Shown: positions 1-8,210 of the stretch, in pieces | Position numbering within the stretch: the first letter of the stretch is position 1 | Layout: each line of letters begins with the position of its first letter | Assembly: GCF_009833085.1 (NCBI RefSeq) | Contig: NZ_QRBZ01000004.1 | Coordinates: 26,588-90,587 of the forward strand | Length of the DNA stretch: 64,000 nt | Source of the DNA: Nitrosomonas oligotropha | Lineage (GTDB): Bacteria; Pseudomonadota; Gammaproteobacteria; Burkholderiales; Nitrosomonadaceae | Direction of reading: 5' to 3' | The notes under the pieces: generated by a model | The model's input: only the letters and a program-made list of their open reading frames with translations | The model's database searches: none | What the model was told of the DNA's origin: nothing | Translations under genes and position numbers: made by a program

Positions 1-174
1 GTTTAAGCCATTTTCCGTAACCTCAACCCGGCTGCTTTCTGTGGTCCGGAACTTCCAATCGGCAGTCTGAAGCTCGGGACCGATTTGCACATATTGTTCA
101 AATCTGGTGTGGGATATCAGGGTGGCAATGGCCAGTAGTATGAATAAAAAGCAATTTGTTTTGAACAAAGGCAT
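1..174 (-). CDS. Partial membrane-anchored protein of unknown function (N-terminal 58 residues)
   Basis: An open frame starts at an ATG at 174 and runs off the left edge of the window after 58 codons, so only the N-terminus is visible. It begins MPLFKTNCFLFILLAIATLI, a short polar lead followed by a strongly hydrophobic stretch (about residues 8-21) that reads as a signal anchor or uncleaved signal peptide. The rest (VQIGPELQTADWKF and on) is polar and would lie in the periplasm. An in-frame TGA sits two codons before the ATG, so the start cannot be further upstream. There is no strong Shine-Dalgarno sequence. It lies 170 bases downstream of a tiny membrane peptide on the same strand. I do not recognise the family. 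Confidence 0.5.
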   Translation of the reverse strand, partial: MPLFKTNCFLFILLAIATLISHTRFEQYVQIGPELQTADWKFRTTESSRVEVTENGLN

Positions 175-343
175 ACGTCAGTCCGCTGTGCGCAGACGGA
201 CAGAGAGATCCAGTCCACTTCCGTATTCAGGAAAAGAGATCAAACGCTTTTTCCTTCGTGTCGCCGGATCATTCCGTGCGGGCTTTGTTTCGCATCGCAT
301 GCCTTAAGATAAGGTGGTTTTAGCCATCAGCCGTTATCGATTT

Positions 344-418
344 CTAAAAATACTGAACCATCAAGGTAATGTATCCAATGGCAAAAATAATGAAGACAAT
401 GACAATGAGTTTTTTCAT
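344..418 (-). CDS. Small single-span membrane peptide (24 aa)
   Basis: A 24-codon frame, MKKLIVIVFIIFAIGYITLM followed by VQYF, is too short for usual gene callers. It has two lysines followed by one continuous hydrophobic helix of about 18 residues, the layout of small inner-membrane peptides with the N-terminus in the cytoplasm. An AAGGA sequence lies nine bases before the ATG, a well placed ribosome binding site. It starts about 33 bases after the DNA glycosylase stop on the same strand, so it may be the last gene of the gpmA operon. No family is recognised and the function is unknown. The call rests on the ribosome binding site and composition only. Confidence 0.5.
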   Translation of the reverse strand: MKKLIVIVFIIFAIGYITLMVQYF

Positions 419-451
419 CGCGTGAATTCCTTTCAGTCGAATATTGATTAA

Positions 452-1051
452 TCATTTTTGTTCCGTGCTACCAGCGCATAAGTAAAACGCATCCCGGGCT
501 TCGCCGTCAAGCGTCTGCTTTATTTTTGGCATGGGATGGCAGGAACGTAATGCTGAGCCAATCGTTTCGCGCCAGATTTCGCATTTGTCGTCAAAAGATA
601 AACGGGCATTGGCCGGGCTGGTGGAAGGCAGGCGTGAGAGTTGGAGCAATCCTAGGTTTTGTGCGGGCATTACATACCGTTTAAAACAAACTTCCGCTGT
701 TCCACCGTTAAAAAATATATGTGTGATGGCGCGGTGTGCGGAAAAAAAGGATTGGAAGTCATTGCTGATTTGCGTGCCGGTTTCAATCATCGAGTCCAGG
801 CTGCCCGTCCGTTTGCACGATTGGAGCACATCCCACAGCGCGATCGGCGATGACCGCAGCGCGGCGATTTTTTCCTGATACGAGGCTTCCACATCGATGT
901 GCAGCAATTGCGCCATGATCGGCCAAAAAGCGTTGCGGCGATGGGCGTAATATTGCTTGGCGGCTAATGACGCTTCGCCCGGCATGCTGCCGAGGATCAG
1001 AATTTTCGCTTGGTTCCCGGCGATGGGAGGAAAACTATAAACAGTCGGCAT
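452..1051 (-). CDS. DNA-deoxyinosine (hypoxanthine)/mismatch-uracil glycosylase
   Basis: The protein belongs to the uracil-DNA glycosylase superfamily, in the group that removes deaminated bases such as hypoxanthine from DNA at the start of base excision repair. The N-terminal motif LILGSMPGEASLAAKQYY and the following HRRNAFWPIM are the family's water-activating and stacking region. FFNGGTAE and LPSTSPANARL (the C-terminal catalytic loop) follow. I chose the start at MPTVYSF (199 aa). The frame stays open for 73 more codons upstream, but that stretch is antisense-like, lies inside gpmA and has no family resemblance. The start is 14 bases after the gpmA stop, so the two are probably co-transcribed. 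The exact base specificity is inferred from family resemblance. Confidence 0.8.
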   Translation of the reverse strand: MPTVYSFPPIAGNQAKILILGSMPGEASLAAKQYYAHRRNAFWPIMAQLLHIDVEASYQEKIAALRSSPIALWDVLQSCKRTGSLDSMIETGTQISNDFQSFFSAHRAITHIFFNGGTAEVCFKRYVMPAQNLGLLQLSRLPSTSPANARLSFDDKCEIWRETIGSALRSCHPMPKIKQTLDGEARDAFYLCAGSTEQK

Positions 1052-1065
1052 ACCTTTGCGGTAGA

Positions 1066-1794
1066 TTAGTCGACGTAATAATGCCGCACGGAATGACCTT
1101 GCTGATCCAGTTCGTATACCAGCGGGCGGCCGGTAGCCAATCGTGTTTTCATGACTTGCGCGGAGGTGAGGCGATCCAATAGCATTGTGACTATACGCAA
1201 GGTATTGCGATGGGAAACTATCAGGACACGCTTTCCGTGCTGAATGTGCGGCTGGATGGTTTCTTCCCAATAGGGCTTTACCCGCGCCAGGGTGTTTTGC
1301 ATGCTTTCTCCCAGCGGCAGCTCGTTTTTATCGATACCGGCGTAACCGGGTTGATTACCGGGAAAGCGAGGATCGTGCGCGTCCAGATACGGCGGTGTTG
1401 CATCAAATTTGATTTGGCAGCCCAGAATGGGCCAGATACCGAACTTCTTGATGGCTGGCCAGCGTTCCATGCCTTCCAGCGCGCCGTAATGGCGTTCGTT
1501 TAAGCGCCAGCTTTCATGCACCGGTATATCCAGTTGCATGGCGGAGAGCACGATTCGTGCGGTGGTTTTGGCGCGTTGCAAGGAAGAGGTAAAACAGAGA
1601 TCGAAGCTCAACCCCGTCTGCTTGAGCAAATAAGCGGCTTGTTCCGCTTCCTGCTCGCCCTTGGCGCTCAAAGGAACATCGCTCCAGCCGGTGAATTTTT
1701 TGTCGCGATTCCAAATGCTCTGGCCATGCCGCAGCAGGACAAGCTGAGTGATGTGCTGCTGCGAGTTTTCTACCGTTGGAATGGCTTTCAGCAT
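1066..1794 (-). CDS. gpmA: 2,3-bisphosphoglycerate-dependent phosphoglycerate mutase
   Basis: This glycolytic/gluconeogenic enzyme interconverts 3- and 2-phosphoglycerate through a phosphohistidine intermediate in the cytoplasm. [12 protein letters not shown] carries the phospho-accepting His23 with Arg22 and Gly24. [24 protein letters not shown] and LPLGESM are typical of the GpmA branch. The second catalytic histidine lies in VSHRNTLR (His195), where most members read HGNSLR, so Arg196 replaces a near-invariant glycine. The length of 242 residues is close to the usual 245-250, with about 15 extra residues before the core. The ATG shares its A with the stop codon of the upstream desaturase (TAATG), which indicates translational coupling. 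Confidence 0.88.
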   Translation of the reverse strand: MLKAIPTVENSQQHITQLVLLRHGQSIWNRDKKFTGWSDVPLSAKGEQEAEQAAYLLKQTGLSFDLCFTSSLQRAKTTARIVLSAMQLDIPVHESWRLNERHYGALEGMERWPAIKKFGIWPILGCQIKFDATPPYLDAHDPRFPGNQPGYAGIDKNELPLGESMQNTLARVKPYWEETIQPHIQHGKRVLIVSHRNTLRIVTMLLDRLTSAQVMKTRLATGRPLVYELDQQGHSVRHYYVD

Positions 1795-2864
1795 TAACCG
1801 TTTTGTTGCGGTGATGTTTTGGCGGCTTCGGAGGATTCGTGCCAGATTTGTTTAAGCGCTGGCCATAAACCGCTGCGGATGGTTTTGATGTATTGCGAAT
1901 TATCGGTCAGGTTGTTGACCAAGCGGCGCTGCGCTTTGCCGAGATTGTGATACGGCATGCTCATGAACAAATGGTGCGTGGCGTGAAAACGCAAACCGAC
2001 CGGGGCCCAAAGCGGCGTGATCAGAACATTACCGGGAATATTGACCGAATCGAGGTATTGTTCGGCCAGTGTCATTTTGCGGTCGCCGGGATTGCGGTAG
2101 GCATGCGCCGCCAATGTGCGCAGCGAATTGAGAATGAACACGGCGACCGCGGTGAGGTACCATAATACCAGCACCGAATAAGGAAACACCCCCAATACAA
2201 CCAGTGCAATGACGCTCGCGCCGAACAGGAAAGCGCCCAGCTCCTGCTGGCGCCAATTGAGATCGTTGCGGATTGCATCCGGCGCGCGCCGGTAGGTGGG
2301 ATCGATGGTTAACGACGATGCGCGTTCCCACACAATTTTGCGCAGCGGCGGAATCAGGTAGGAAATTGGCGTCAACAGTACAAACCGCACTGCCAGCGCA
2401 ATCGGAATCAAAAACGACAACAACACATAAAACACCATTTCCGCCGGTTTGCGCGTCGCAAACGGCAGATATTCGCCATCCGCGCTGGTGCCGTACACAT
2501 CCGGTTTGTGATGGTCGTTATGCACGCCGTCGTAGGTGAACGACGGAATCATGAACGGAACGCCGCAAATAATGTTCCACACCAGACGGAAGTTTTGGAA
2601 CGTACCTTTCTTTAAATGCGCCAGCTCATGCACGAAAATCGCCGAGCGGTACAAGGCCGGTACAGCGACGATGAATCCACCCAGTTGCCAGAGCGAGAAA
2701 AACGGTGAAAACAGCGCGGTAAAAAAAGCCGCCCAGCCCAACGTGATATGAAATAAAAAATCCGTCCAGTAAATCCAAGGATTCGGCGTCATCAGGTCGC
2801 GTACCAGATGATGCGCTTCGCGCAGTGGAAATTCTTTGACGTAGGGGGCTTTTTCTTCGGTCAC
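1794..2864 (-). CDS. Membrane fatty acid desaturase
   Basis: This integral membrane di-iron protein probably introduces a double bond or hydroxyl into an acyl chain or related lipid. The three histidine boxes are visible: [17 protein letters not shown] and [16 protein letters not shown]. Hydrophobic membrane segments separate them (about residues 35-75, 140-165 and 215-245). At 356 residues it has normal length for the FA_desaturase superfamily. The start is GTG, with only a weak ribosome site. It is the first gene of a run with gpmA, the glycosylase and a small peptide. A HIT protein and a nucleotidyltransferase lie just upstream on the same strand. The substrate cannot be told from the sequence. 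Confidence 0.8.
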   Translation of the reverse strand: MTEEKAPYVKEFPLREAHHLVRDLMTPNPWIYWTDFLFHITLGWAAFFTALFSPFFSLWQLGGFIVAVPALYRSAIFVHELAHLKKGTFQNFRLVWNIICGVPFMIPSFTYDGVHNDHHKPDVYGTSADGEYLPFATRKPAEMVFYVLLSFLIPIALAVRFVLLTPISYLIPPLRKIVWERASSLTIDPTYRRAPDAIRNDLNWRQQELGAFLFGASVIALVVLGVFPYSVLVLWYLTAVAVFILNSLRTLAAHAYRNPGDRKMTLAEQYLDSVNIPGNVLITPLWAPVGLRFHATHHLFMSMPYHNLGKAQRRLVNNLTDNSQYIKTIRSGLWPALKQIWHESSEAAKTSPQQNG

Positions 2865-2886
2865 GTGTCGTCTCGCTTTGTTTCGC

Positions 2887-3339
2887 TTAAGACCAGCAGG
2901 ATTGAAGGTGATTCATAATGTGCTGATTGATCGCTGCATCGGTGGTATTGACTTGCCCCAGGTTCGGCATGGCGGGCCAGCCCGCGTCGATAAATTCCAT
3001 CCCGGCAAACGGCTTGGGCTGCGCATAACGAGGAATCACATGAAAATGCACATCGGGATCGACCATCATCAGCATCAGATAATTGATTTTGTCATAGTGG
3101 AAAGCTTTCGCCAGCACCGATTCAATCTGCCCAGTGATGCTGTGCAGTTCCGCGAAGCTGGCCGGACTCAGTTGCGAGAAGGCCTGTGCCGGTTCATGCG
3201 CGGCCAGAACCAGCGCGCCCAGCGTCGCCTGGGCCGGACGCAGCATGACTGACCAGTATTGAAACGACCGGATAATTGTCTGCGGCGCGCCAAACTTGCG
3301 CATAGTGGCGTTCAGTTCGGGCCCGGTGGTGCTTGTCAT
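2887..3339 (-). CDS. HIT family protein (histidine triad-like nucleotide hydrolase/transferase)
   Basis: The 150-residue protein has the HIT fold signature near its C-terminus in PDVHFHVIPRY. In the classical H-x-H-x-H motif the first histidine is replaced, here by Asp-Val, while the H-F-H-V-I-P-R part with the nucleophilic histidine is kept. HIT proteins bind nucleotides and act on phosphoramidates, dinucleoside polyphosphates or nucleotidyl-linked compounds. The start overlaps the 3' end of the upstream nucleotidyltransferase by four bases (ATGA), so the two are translationally coupled. This suggests a shared pathway using a nucleotide-activated compound. Which compound is unknown. Confidence 0.72.
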   Translation of the reverse strand: MTSTTGPELNATMRKFGAPQTIIRSFQYWSVMLRPAQATLGALVLAAHEPAQAFSQLSPASFAELHSITGQIESVLAKAFHYDKINYLMLMMVDPDVHFHVIPRYAQPKPFAGMEFIDAGWPAMPNLGQVNTTDAAINQHIMNHLQSCWS

Positions 3340-4094
3340 GATGCGCTCTCGTCAAAGACGATACCGGCTCTGGCCAAATCCTCGATGAAATCGATTTCAC
3401 ACCAGCGAAATCCGTTGATCGGGCAGGAGTTCACCCAATGTTTCTTGGCCAGGCGATCGATAATCGACAAATACCACGATTTCAGCTCCGCCGGATGGCG
3501 CAACGCTTCTTCCACGGCTTGCCGGAATAGTGACACACCGTTGCCGCGAAAATAAATCAGCCCGATGGATTCCGCGTTGACCTCATGCGGCGGCACGATT
3601 TTGCTCACTTGCTGCACCCAGCCATCGGCATTCAGTTGCACTTTCATATCGTCGGCGTCGTAACTATTCTTAAAATCCACGCTCAGTGTAATGGGCGCGG
3701 ATTGTGAATTCAAGACTTTGTCCAGCAACGCGGTTTCGATCACGGTATCGCCATTCAGTATCAAAAAATCGCTATCCATTTCGGTACGCGCAATCCAGCA
3801 GCTCGCCAGATTATCCGCCACCTCGTAAAAGGGATTGAACAGGATTTTGATCTTGGGATGATGGGCGTACCGTTGTTGCAGCAGCTCCTCGATCAGCGCT
3901 ACCTGAAAGCCGGTAATAATGGTGATCTCTTCGACACCGGCCGCGAGCAAGGCGTCGATTTGCCAAGCCAGCACGGGTTTGCCAGCAACCGGCAACAGGC
4001 ATTTCGGGGTGTTCTCGGTCAGCGGCAGTAAGCGCCGCCCCTGCCCTGCGCTCAGGATGATGGCTTTGACCGGCGGTGTGGTTTGATTCGTCAT
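3336..4094 (-). CDS. NTP transferase (phosphocholine cytidylyltransferase/sugar-1-phosphate nucleotidyltransferase-like)
   Basis: KAIILSAGQGRRLLPLTENT near the N-terminus is the nucleotide-binding loop of sugar-phosphate nucleotidyltransferases, followed by PKCLLPVAGKPVLAWQIDAL. ILNGDTVIE supplies the metal-binding aspartate. The C-terminal part (SIGLIYFRGNG, WCEIDFIEDLARA) resembles the LicC-like branch that makes CDP-choline-type or related activated alcohols. I placed the start at MTNQTTPP; an in-frame ATG 11 codons earlier at 4127 is possible, and neither has a good ribosome site. It overlaps the HIT gene by four bases. It probably activates a phospho-alcohol or sugar phosphate for a surface or lipid modification; this is inference. 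Confidence 0.72.
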   Translation of the reverse strand: MTNQTTPPVKAIILSAGQGRRLLPLTENTPKCLLPVAGKPVLAWQIDALLAAGVEEITIITGFQVALIEELLQQRYAHHPKIKILFNPFYEVADNLASCWIARTEMDSDFLILNGDTVIETALLDKVLNSQSAPITLSVDFKNSYDADDMKVQLNADGWVQQVSKIVPPHEVNAESIGLIYFRGNGVSLFRQAVEEALRHPAELKSWYLSIIDRLAKKHWVNSCPINGFRWCEIDFIEDLARAGIVFDESAS

Positions 4095-4180
4095 AAATGA
4101 ATGGATTTTAAGCAGCTTGGTATACAAAGCGATAATAGCGACGCTGCATTGTAACCAAGTTTGGATTTAGCGAGGTGTTT

Positions 4181-5338
4181 TTAGAACGAGAGACTGTTGA
4201 TCTGGCGCAATTCTGCAACAATGCGTTGCGTTGCGCGCAAAAAATCGTCCACTTGTTGCAGGGTGTTGTCACGGCCCAGACTGATGCGCACCGCGCAGCG
4301 CGCGAGCATCGGATCAATTTGCATAGCGGTGAGCACATGGCTTTGCCCCGGATTGACGCTGGAACACGCTGCCCCCGCGGCGACGGCAAAACCGGCTTTA
4401 TCCAGTTTGACCACCAGCGTATCGCCCTCGATATCTGGCAAGGCAAAATAACAGGTATTCGGAATGCGCGCCGCCTGGTTGCCGAAAATCGTCGCGCCCA
4501 TGCCAAGCAATCCTGTTTCCAGTTGCTCGCGCAGCCGGGCAGTATGTTGCGCGGTTTCCGTCAAGCGCACTCGCGCCAATTCGCATGCCACACCGAATCC
4601 CACAATCGCAGGCACATTCTCGGTGCCGGAACGCAAGCCGTTTTCATGTCCGCCACCATAAATCAAAGGTTTCAACAGCAAGCGCTTGTCGACGATCAAC
4701 GCCGCTGCACCTTTTGGGCCATAAATCTTGTGCGCCGATAACGTCATCGCATGCACTTGCAGCGCGGCAAAATCCACCGGGATTTTGCCCAATCCTTGAA
4801 TCGCGTCGGTGTGTATGTACGCGCCGTGCGAGCGCGCTAGCCCGGCAATCGCAGCGACATCCTGAATCACGCCGGTTTCGTTATTCGCCAGCATGACCGA
4901 CACCACGCCCGGTTTATTCGCCTGCATTGCGGCTTCGGCGGCGGCCACATCGGCTTGCCCGTCCGGATTGATCGTTAGTTGATGTACTGTCCACGCGTCA
5001 CAACTGCGCCGCGCAATCGCCTGCGCCGGTTTCAGCACGCACGGATGCTCAATCGCGCTGATGAACAGATTGCCCGGCTTCAAACTATCCACCGCGCCGC
5101 GAATGAACAGATTATTCGCCTCCGAGCCGCCACTGGTGAAAATCACCTGCACCGGCTGCACCCCGACCGCCTCTGCCACCTGCTTGCGTGCTTTATCGAT
5201 CGCCCGCCGGGCATTGATGCCGTAGCTATGACGGCTAGACGCGTTGCCAAATTCCTGCTGGAAATACGGCAGCATGGCTTCCAGCACGGTGTCGTCGAGG
5301 CGGGTGGTGGCGTTGTGGTCGAAGTAGGTTGGTTCCAT
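4181..5338 (-). CDS. Cysteine desulfurase, NifS/IscS class I type
   Basis: This PLP enzyme converts cysteine to alanine and passes the persulfide sulfur to Fe-S cluster assembly or tRNA thiolation. The N-terminus YFDHNATTRLDDTVLEAM, the FTSGGSEANNLFIRG cofactor-binding loop, MLANNETG and the Schiff-base lysine in LSAHKIYGPKG (Lys204) are all present. The catalytic cysteine is Cys325 in AGAACSSVNPGQSHVL, on the longer class I loop. GGGHENGLRSGTENVP is the typical substrate-binding stretch. At 385 residues it is full length. It stands alone, without iscU, iscA or iscR next to it. It may therefore be an accessory NifS-like enzyme and not the housekeeping IscS. No symbol is given for that reason. 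Confidence 0.88.
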   Translation of the reverse strand: MEPTYFDHNATTRLDDTVLEAMLPYFQQEFGNASSRHSYGINARRAIDKARKQVAEAVGVQPVQVIFTSGGSEANNLFIRGAVDSLKPGNLFISAIEHPCVLKPAQAIARRSCDAWTVHQLTINPDGQADVAAAEAAMQANKPGVVSVMLANNETGVIQDVAAIAGLARSHGAYIHTDAIQGLGKIPVDFAALQVHAMTLSAHKIYGPKGAAALIVDKRLLLKPLIYGGGHENGLRSGTENVPAIVGFGVACELARVRLTETAQHTARLREQLETGLLGMGATIFGNQAARIPNTCYFALPDIEGDTLVVKLDKAGFAVAAGAACSSVNPGQSHVLTAMQIDPMLARCAVRISLGRDNTLQQVDDFLRATQRIVAELRQINSLSF

Positions 5339-5391
5339 GAATCTCGTGGGCGGTTAATTGTAAAGACTGAATGATAAACCTTAAGAGTCTG

Positions 5392-5703
5392 TTACGACGA
5401 ACGCGGATTGACCAAAACCACATGCGCCTGCTGAATATTTTCGCGAAACTGCGCTGGGATTTCATCCCAAACAAACAAATCGACCCGGAACGGCAGCTGA
5501 CTTTCTTCCAATGCTTCTTTCAACGCGGCGACTGCCCGCTTCTGCTCCGCGGATGCAAAAACCGCCAAATCCAAATCGGATTGCGGGCGCGCCGTTCCTT
5601 TGATGCGTGAACCGTAAACCCAGACCGTCACGTCCAGCAGATAGTCATTCAGCAGATCGAGCAGGATTTTGCGCTGATCCGGCGTAATATCAATATCCTG
5701 CAT
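5392..5703 (-). CDS. Minimal nucleotidyltransferase (MNT) antitoxin of a HEPN/MNT pair
   Basis: This is a small DNA polymerase beta-like nucleotidyltransferase of 103 residues. The motif VYGSRIKGTARPQSDLDLAV has the GS-x10-DxD layout that binds the nucleotide and two metals. In characterised MntA/HepT systems such an enzyme adenylylates a tyrosine of the partner HEPN RNase and silences it. It lies directly downstream of the HEPN gene, with stop and start sharing one base (TAATG), the usual order and spacing for type VII toxin-antitoxin loci. No other nucleotidyltransferase function is suggested by the context. Activity is inferred from family and motif. Confidence 0.8.
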   Translation of the reverse strand: MQDIDITPDQRKILLDLLNDYLLDVTVWVYGSRIKGTARPQSDLDLAVFASAEQKRAVAALKEALEESQLPFRVDLFVWDEIPAQFRENIQQAHVVLVNPRSS

Positions 5704-6119
5704 TAGTGTTCTGTCTGCTTGCTGAGTAATTGGTAGAGCGCAGTAGCATCGCGAATAAAATCACCCATCAGCGACAAACATGCCTTGGCTTTTTCGCCGC
5801 TGTAATCGTGTGTGGTATGGGTGCGCGCTTCGGCGTAATCCAGCCATCGCTCAACAGCGGAAGGCAGCAAATTGTTTTCGGCAGCCAATCGAAAAATCGG
5901 CTTTGGACTGTTCGGCACTTCCGGAATACCCAATACCTCAACCAGGTAGCGTTTCAGCACTTTCCACAAGCAGTCATAACACACCTCAAAACGCTGAATC
6001 ACCGACTCCGCGACCGCTTCCTGCATTAACTCCGGTAATGCAGGATCCAGCGATTGGTAATTCAGAAATTGCGCCTGCAAGTGATTGAGCGATTTCTGAA
6101 AGTATTGGTAGTCGATCAT
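5703..6119 (-). CDS. HEPN-domain toxin (HI0074/HepT-like, nucleotidyltransferase substrate-binding protein)
   Basis: This 138-residue all-helical protein belongs to the HI0074 family (once named nucleotidyltransferase substrate binding protein). It contains the sequence RTHTTHDYSG, an exact R-x4-H-x-Y motif. In HepT toxins the Arg and His form the RNase site and the Tyr is the residue that MntA adenylylates. YDCLWKVLKRYL and the long amphipathic helices fit the HEPN fold. The gene starts with ATG without a strong ribosome site and is followed at once by the MNT gene. It probably acts as the toxin of a type VII toxin-antitoxin pair, perhaps in phage defence. This is family-based inference. Confidence 0.8.
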   Translation of the reverse strand: MIDYQYFQKSLNHLQAQFLNYQSLDPALPELMQEAVAESVIQRFEVCYDCLWKVLKRYLVEVLGIPEVPNSPKPIFRLAAENNLLPSAVERWLDYAEARTHTTHDYSGEKAKACLSLMGDFIRDATALYQLLSKQTEH

Positions 6120-6342
6120 GGGCTATAAACCGGATGGAATGATGGATTATAAACGAATACCCAGAGGAAAGAAGATGATGGAAGAAAGGAAGCGGATTCA
6201 AGAAAGTAAGTGGTAAATTTCTCACCACAAAACAGCTGCTTTTCTAAATACGGCAATTAAAAATGCTGCTTGTTGAATAGTTTTGAATGTTTGTGTGCGC
6301 ACAATTCAAGATCCGATTTCGGTAGTAATATTTTCTTGTTGG

Positions 6343-7143
6343 TTATTCCTCCGCACGTTCAAGAATTCCACAAAGAGCTGATGACCATTTGATAGCATCG
6401 TATGCGGTTTGGCGAAGTGCGGGCTTAGAGCCATGCGTATCACCCATTGTCCGGCGTAGTATTTGGAGTGCTTGCGCCGCATGATTACTAGCCTTTCTCA
6501 TTTCACATATCAATTCATTGACATCATTTTGCTTCATTCCAATTTGCTCAAACTCCTGAGTCATATTTTCAAAAACTTTTTGTCGTTGAAGTGCGGTATT
6601 CACCTTTGTTTGGAATGACGACTTGCCTGGATCGCCGAGATCATGTGTTTTATAAATATCTTGTGTAACTGAGTCTACGGCTCCACAGGCAGAAGTTATT
6701 GCTCCACTATAGTCTCCATCAAGAAGACGGGACATTGCTCGAGCTAACTCTGTCGCTGCGGATAGAGGTATGAATCTGGACTCGCGGGCGTCCAGTGCAG
6801 CTACGGGAACGAAAGTGCCATATAGGTATTGAAATCCATGTCGACTCAATATGTCTTGCACATTAGAATCGACCTCATCATCACGACCGATGAGTCGTTC
6901 CGCCAAAATACGCAATGCCACTTCTTGTTGATCTTCATGCATTTGACCATATAGCCGATCAATAATCGGCATTACTTCGGCTCTGCTACCGAGGCCGCTT
7001 CGGGCTTCGGCCTTTGCGGTAATCTGCGAAACATCAAAACCAGCAGCAGCTACTGTATTCCGAATATCCTGAACGGAAGACTTATTTAGCTCCGATCGGA
7101 GTGCACCATATAAACGAGTTCTGTCTTGTAATGATAGTGGCAT
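6343..7143 (-). CDS. Abortive infection family protein (Abi-C/HEPN-like C-terminus)
   Basis: This 266-residue soluble protein has an N-terminal helical part of unknown kind (to about residue 130). Its C-terminal half resembles the Abi_C family. DGDYSGAITSACGAVDSVTQ matches the conserved helix in which a small motif precedes an acidic residue. ICEMRKASNHAAQ gives R-x4-H in the place where Abi_C/HEPN proteins have their RN...H RNase motif. An AGGAC ribosome site is placed five bases before the ATG. The stretch looks richer in A+T than its neighbours and lies next to a HEPN/MNT pair. It is plausibly an acquired anti-phage gene. The assignment is by pattern only; a different HEPN-type protein is possible. 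Confidence 0.55.
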   Translation of the reverse strand: MPLSLQDRTRLYGALRSELNKSSVQDIRNTVAAAGFDVSQITAKAEARSGLGSRAEVMPIIDRLYGQMHEDQQEVALRILAERLIGRDDEVDSNVQDILSRHGFQYLYGTFVPVAALDARESRFIPLSAATELARAMSRLLDGDYSGAITSACGAVDSVTQDIYKTHDLGDPGKSSFQTKVNTALQRQKVFENMTQEFEQIGMKQNDVNELICEMRKASNHAAQALQILRRTMGDTHGSKPALRQTAYDAIKWSSALCGILERAEE

Positions 7144-7347
7144 GTTTGTCCTATTTGAGCGTCGACGGCAAGTTGGGTGCCGCCAAGAATTACTTTCGTT
7201 CTTTCGTTAAAGATGCGGTAATCAGCAATGTGCTGTCGTTTGCCATCGAACTGGAATCACACGCCAGGCGTAGAGCGATTTTGAGGTTACCTGGTTGAGT
7301 GTAACTTCATGATTGGAATGCGTCAATTTAACAAGAGACTCAGAATT

Positions 7348-7965
7348 TCAATACGCCACCGGCAGCGGATCCAAGCTGCGCCATAAGTACCAGGTTGCGA
7401 CCGAGCGCCAGGGCTGCCATGGCTTGGCGAGTTCGAGCATGGTTTTTTTGTCGACCGGTTGTTTGTCAAGGTAGTGCAGGCTCATTGCGCGTTGCAGGCC
7501 GATGTCGTCCAGCGGCAGCACATCCGGACGGTGCAGGTGGAAAATCAGGAACATTTCCGCCGTCCAGCGGCCGATGCCTTTGACCTGAATCAGTTGTTTG
7601 ATGATGCTTTCATCGTCCAGACCTTCCCACGCCGTTTCATTCAAATCCCCTTCGCGGAAGTGCCGCGATAAATCGTGCAGATAGATGACTTTTCTCGCGG
7701 ACAATCCGCACGCTCTCAGTAATTCCTGCCCGGCTGCGGCGATGGTATGCGGTGAAATCTCCGGAATCGCGCCGATCACTTTTTGCCAGACGCTTTCGGC
7801 GGCTTTGACGGAGATTTGCTGTCCGACGATGGAGCGCGCCAGCGTGGTGAATGCGCAGCCGCGCGAGACCAGCGTGGCATCGGGAAACTGTCCGATCAAT
7901 TGTTGCATGACGGGATCGCATGCCGCCAATTCTTGTGTGGCTTGGGTCCAGTATTGGGGTGTCAT
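7348..7965 (-). CDS. DNA-3-methyladenine glycosylase (AlkA-like, HhH-GPD superfamily)
   Basis: This base excision repair enzyme removes alkylated purines from DNA. The 205-residue protein has FTTLARSIVGQQISVKAAES at the start of the helical core. The helix-hairpin-helix is LIQVKGIGRWTAEMFLIF. The catalytic aspartate lies in the LPLDDIGLQRA stretch. It is the compact form without the N-terminal domain of E. coli AlkA, as is common in proteobacteria. It is monocistronic. The next gene upstream on this strand is absent; mraZ lies beyond about 300 bases on the other strand. The ribosome site is weak. Together with the glycosylase at 452-1051 it adds a second base-repair enzyme to this part of the chromosome. 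Confidence 0.85.
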   Translation of the reverse strand: MTPQYWTQATQELAACDPVMQQLIGQFPDATLVSRGCAFTTLARSIVGQQISVKAAESVWQKVIGAIPEISPHTIAAAGQELLRACGLSARKVIYLHDLSRHFREGDLNETAWEGLDDESIIKQLIQVKGIGRWTAEMFLIFHLHRPDVLPLDDIGLQRAMSLHYLDKQPVDKKTMLELAKPWQPWRSVATWYLWRSLDPLPVAY

Positions 7966-8181
7966 TGCGATGTCAAAGTGGGAAATTAAAGCCGTGCAGT
8001 GTGCAGTTTTTTACCGGCGTAAACAAGCCTGCCAGCAGTCATTTCTTCAGCAGAATTGACAGTTCACATTTCATTTTTCTTCTATCTATCTTATTTATTT
8101 GAACATTTTGCTGCCTATCCGATGGCAATCCGCATCACGTTTAAGTCTTTGTCATATAACTATAAAAACCCAATTACTTGC

Positions 8182-8210
8182 TTGACTAACAGGGATTTTT
8201 TGATTAAAGT
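8182..8210 (+). promoter_or_regulatory. Candidate sigma-70 promoter of the dcw cluster
   Basis: TTGACT (8182-8187) and TAAAGT (8205-8210) are separated by 17 bases, which fits a sigma-70 -35/-10 pair. The -10 element runs directly into the MraZ repeat array that follows, so a bound MraZ would block initiation. No other good promoter was seen between 7966 and 8281. The rest of that 316-base gap is A+T-rich and otherwise featureless. Confidence 0.5.

Noticed and set aside
1052..1270. 73-codon upstream extension of the DNA glycosylase frame
   Set aside because: It lies inside gpmA on the same strand in another frame, has no family resemblance, and the ATG at 1051 gives a normal-sized protein.
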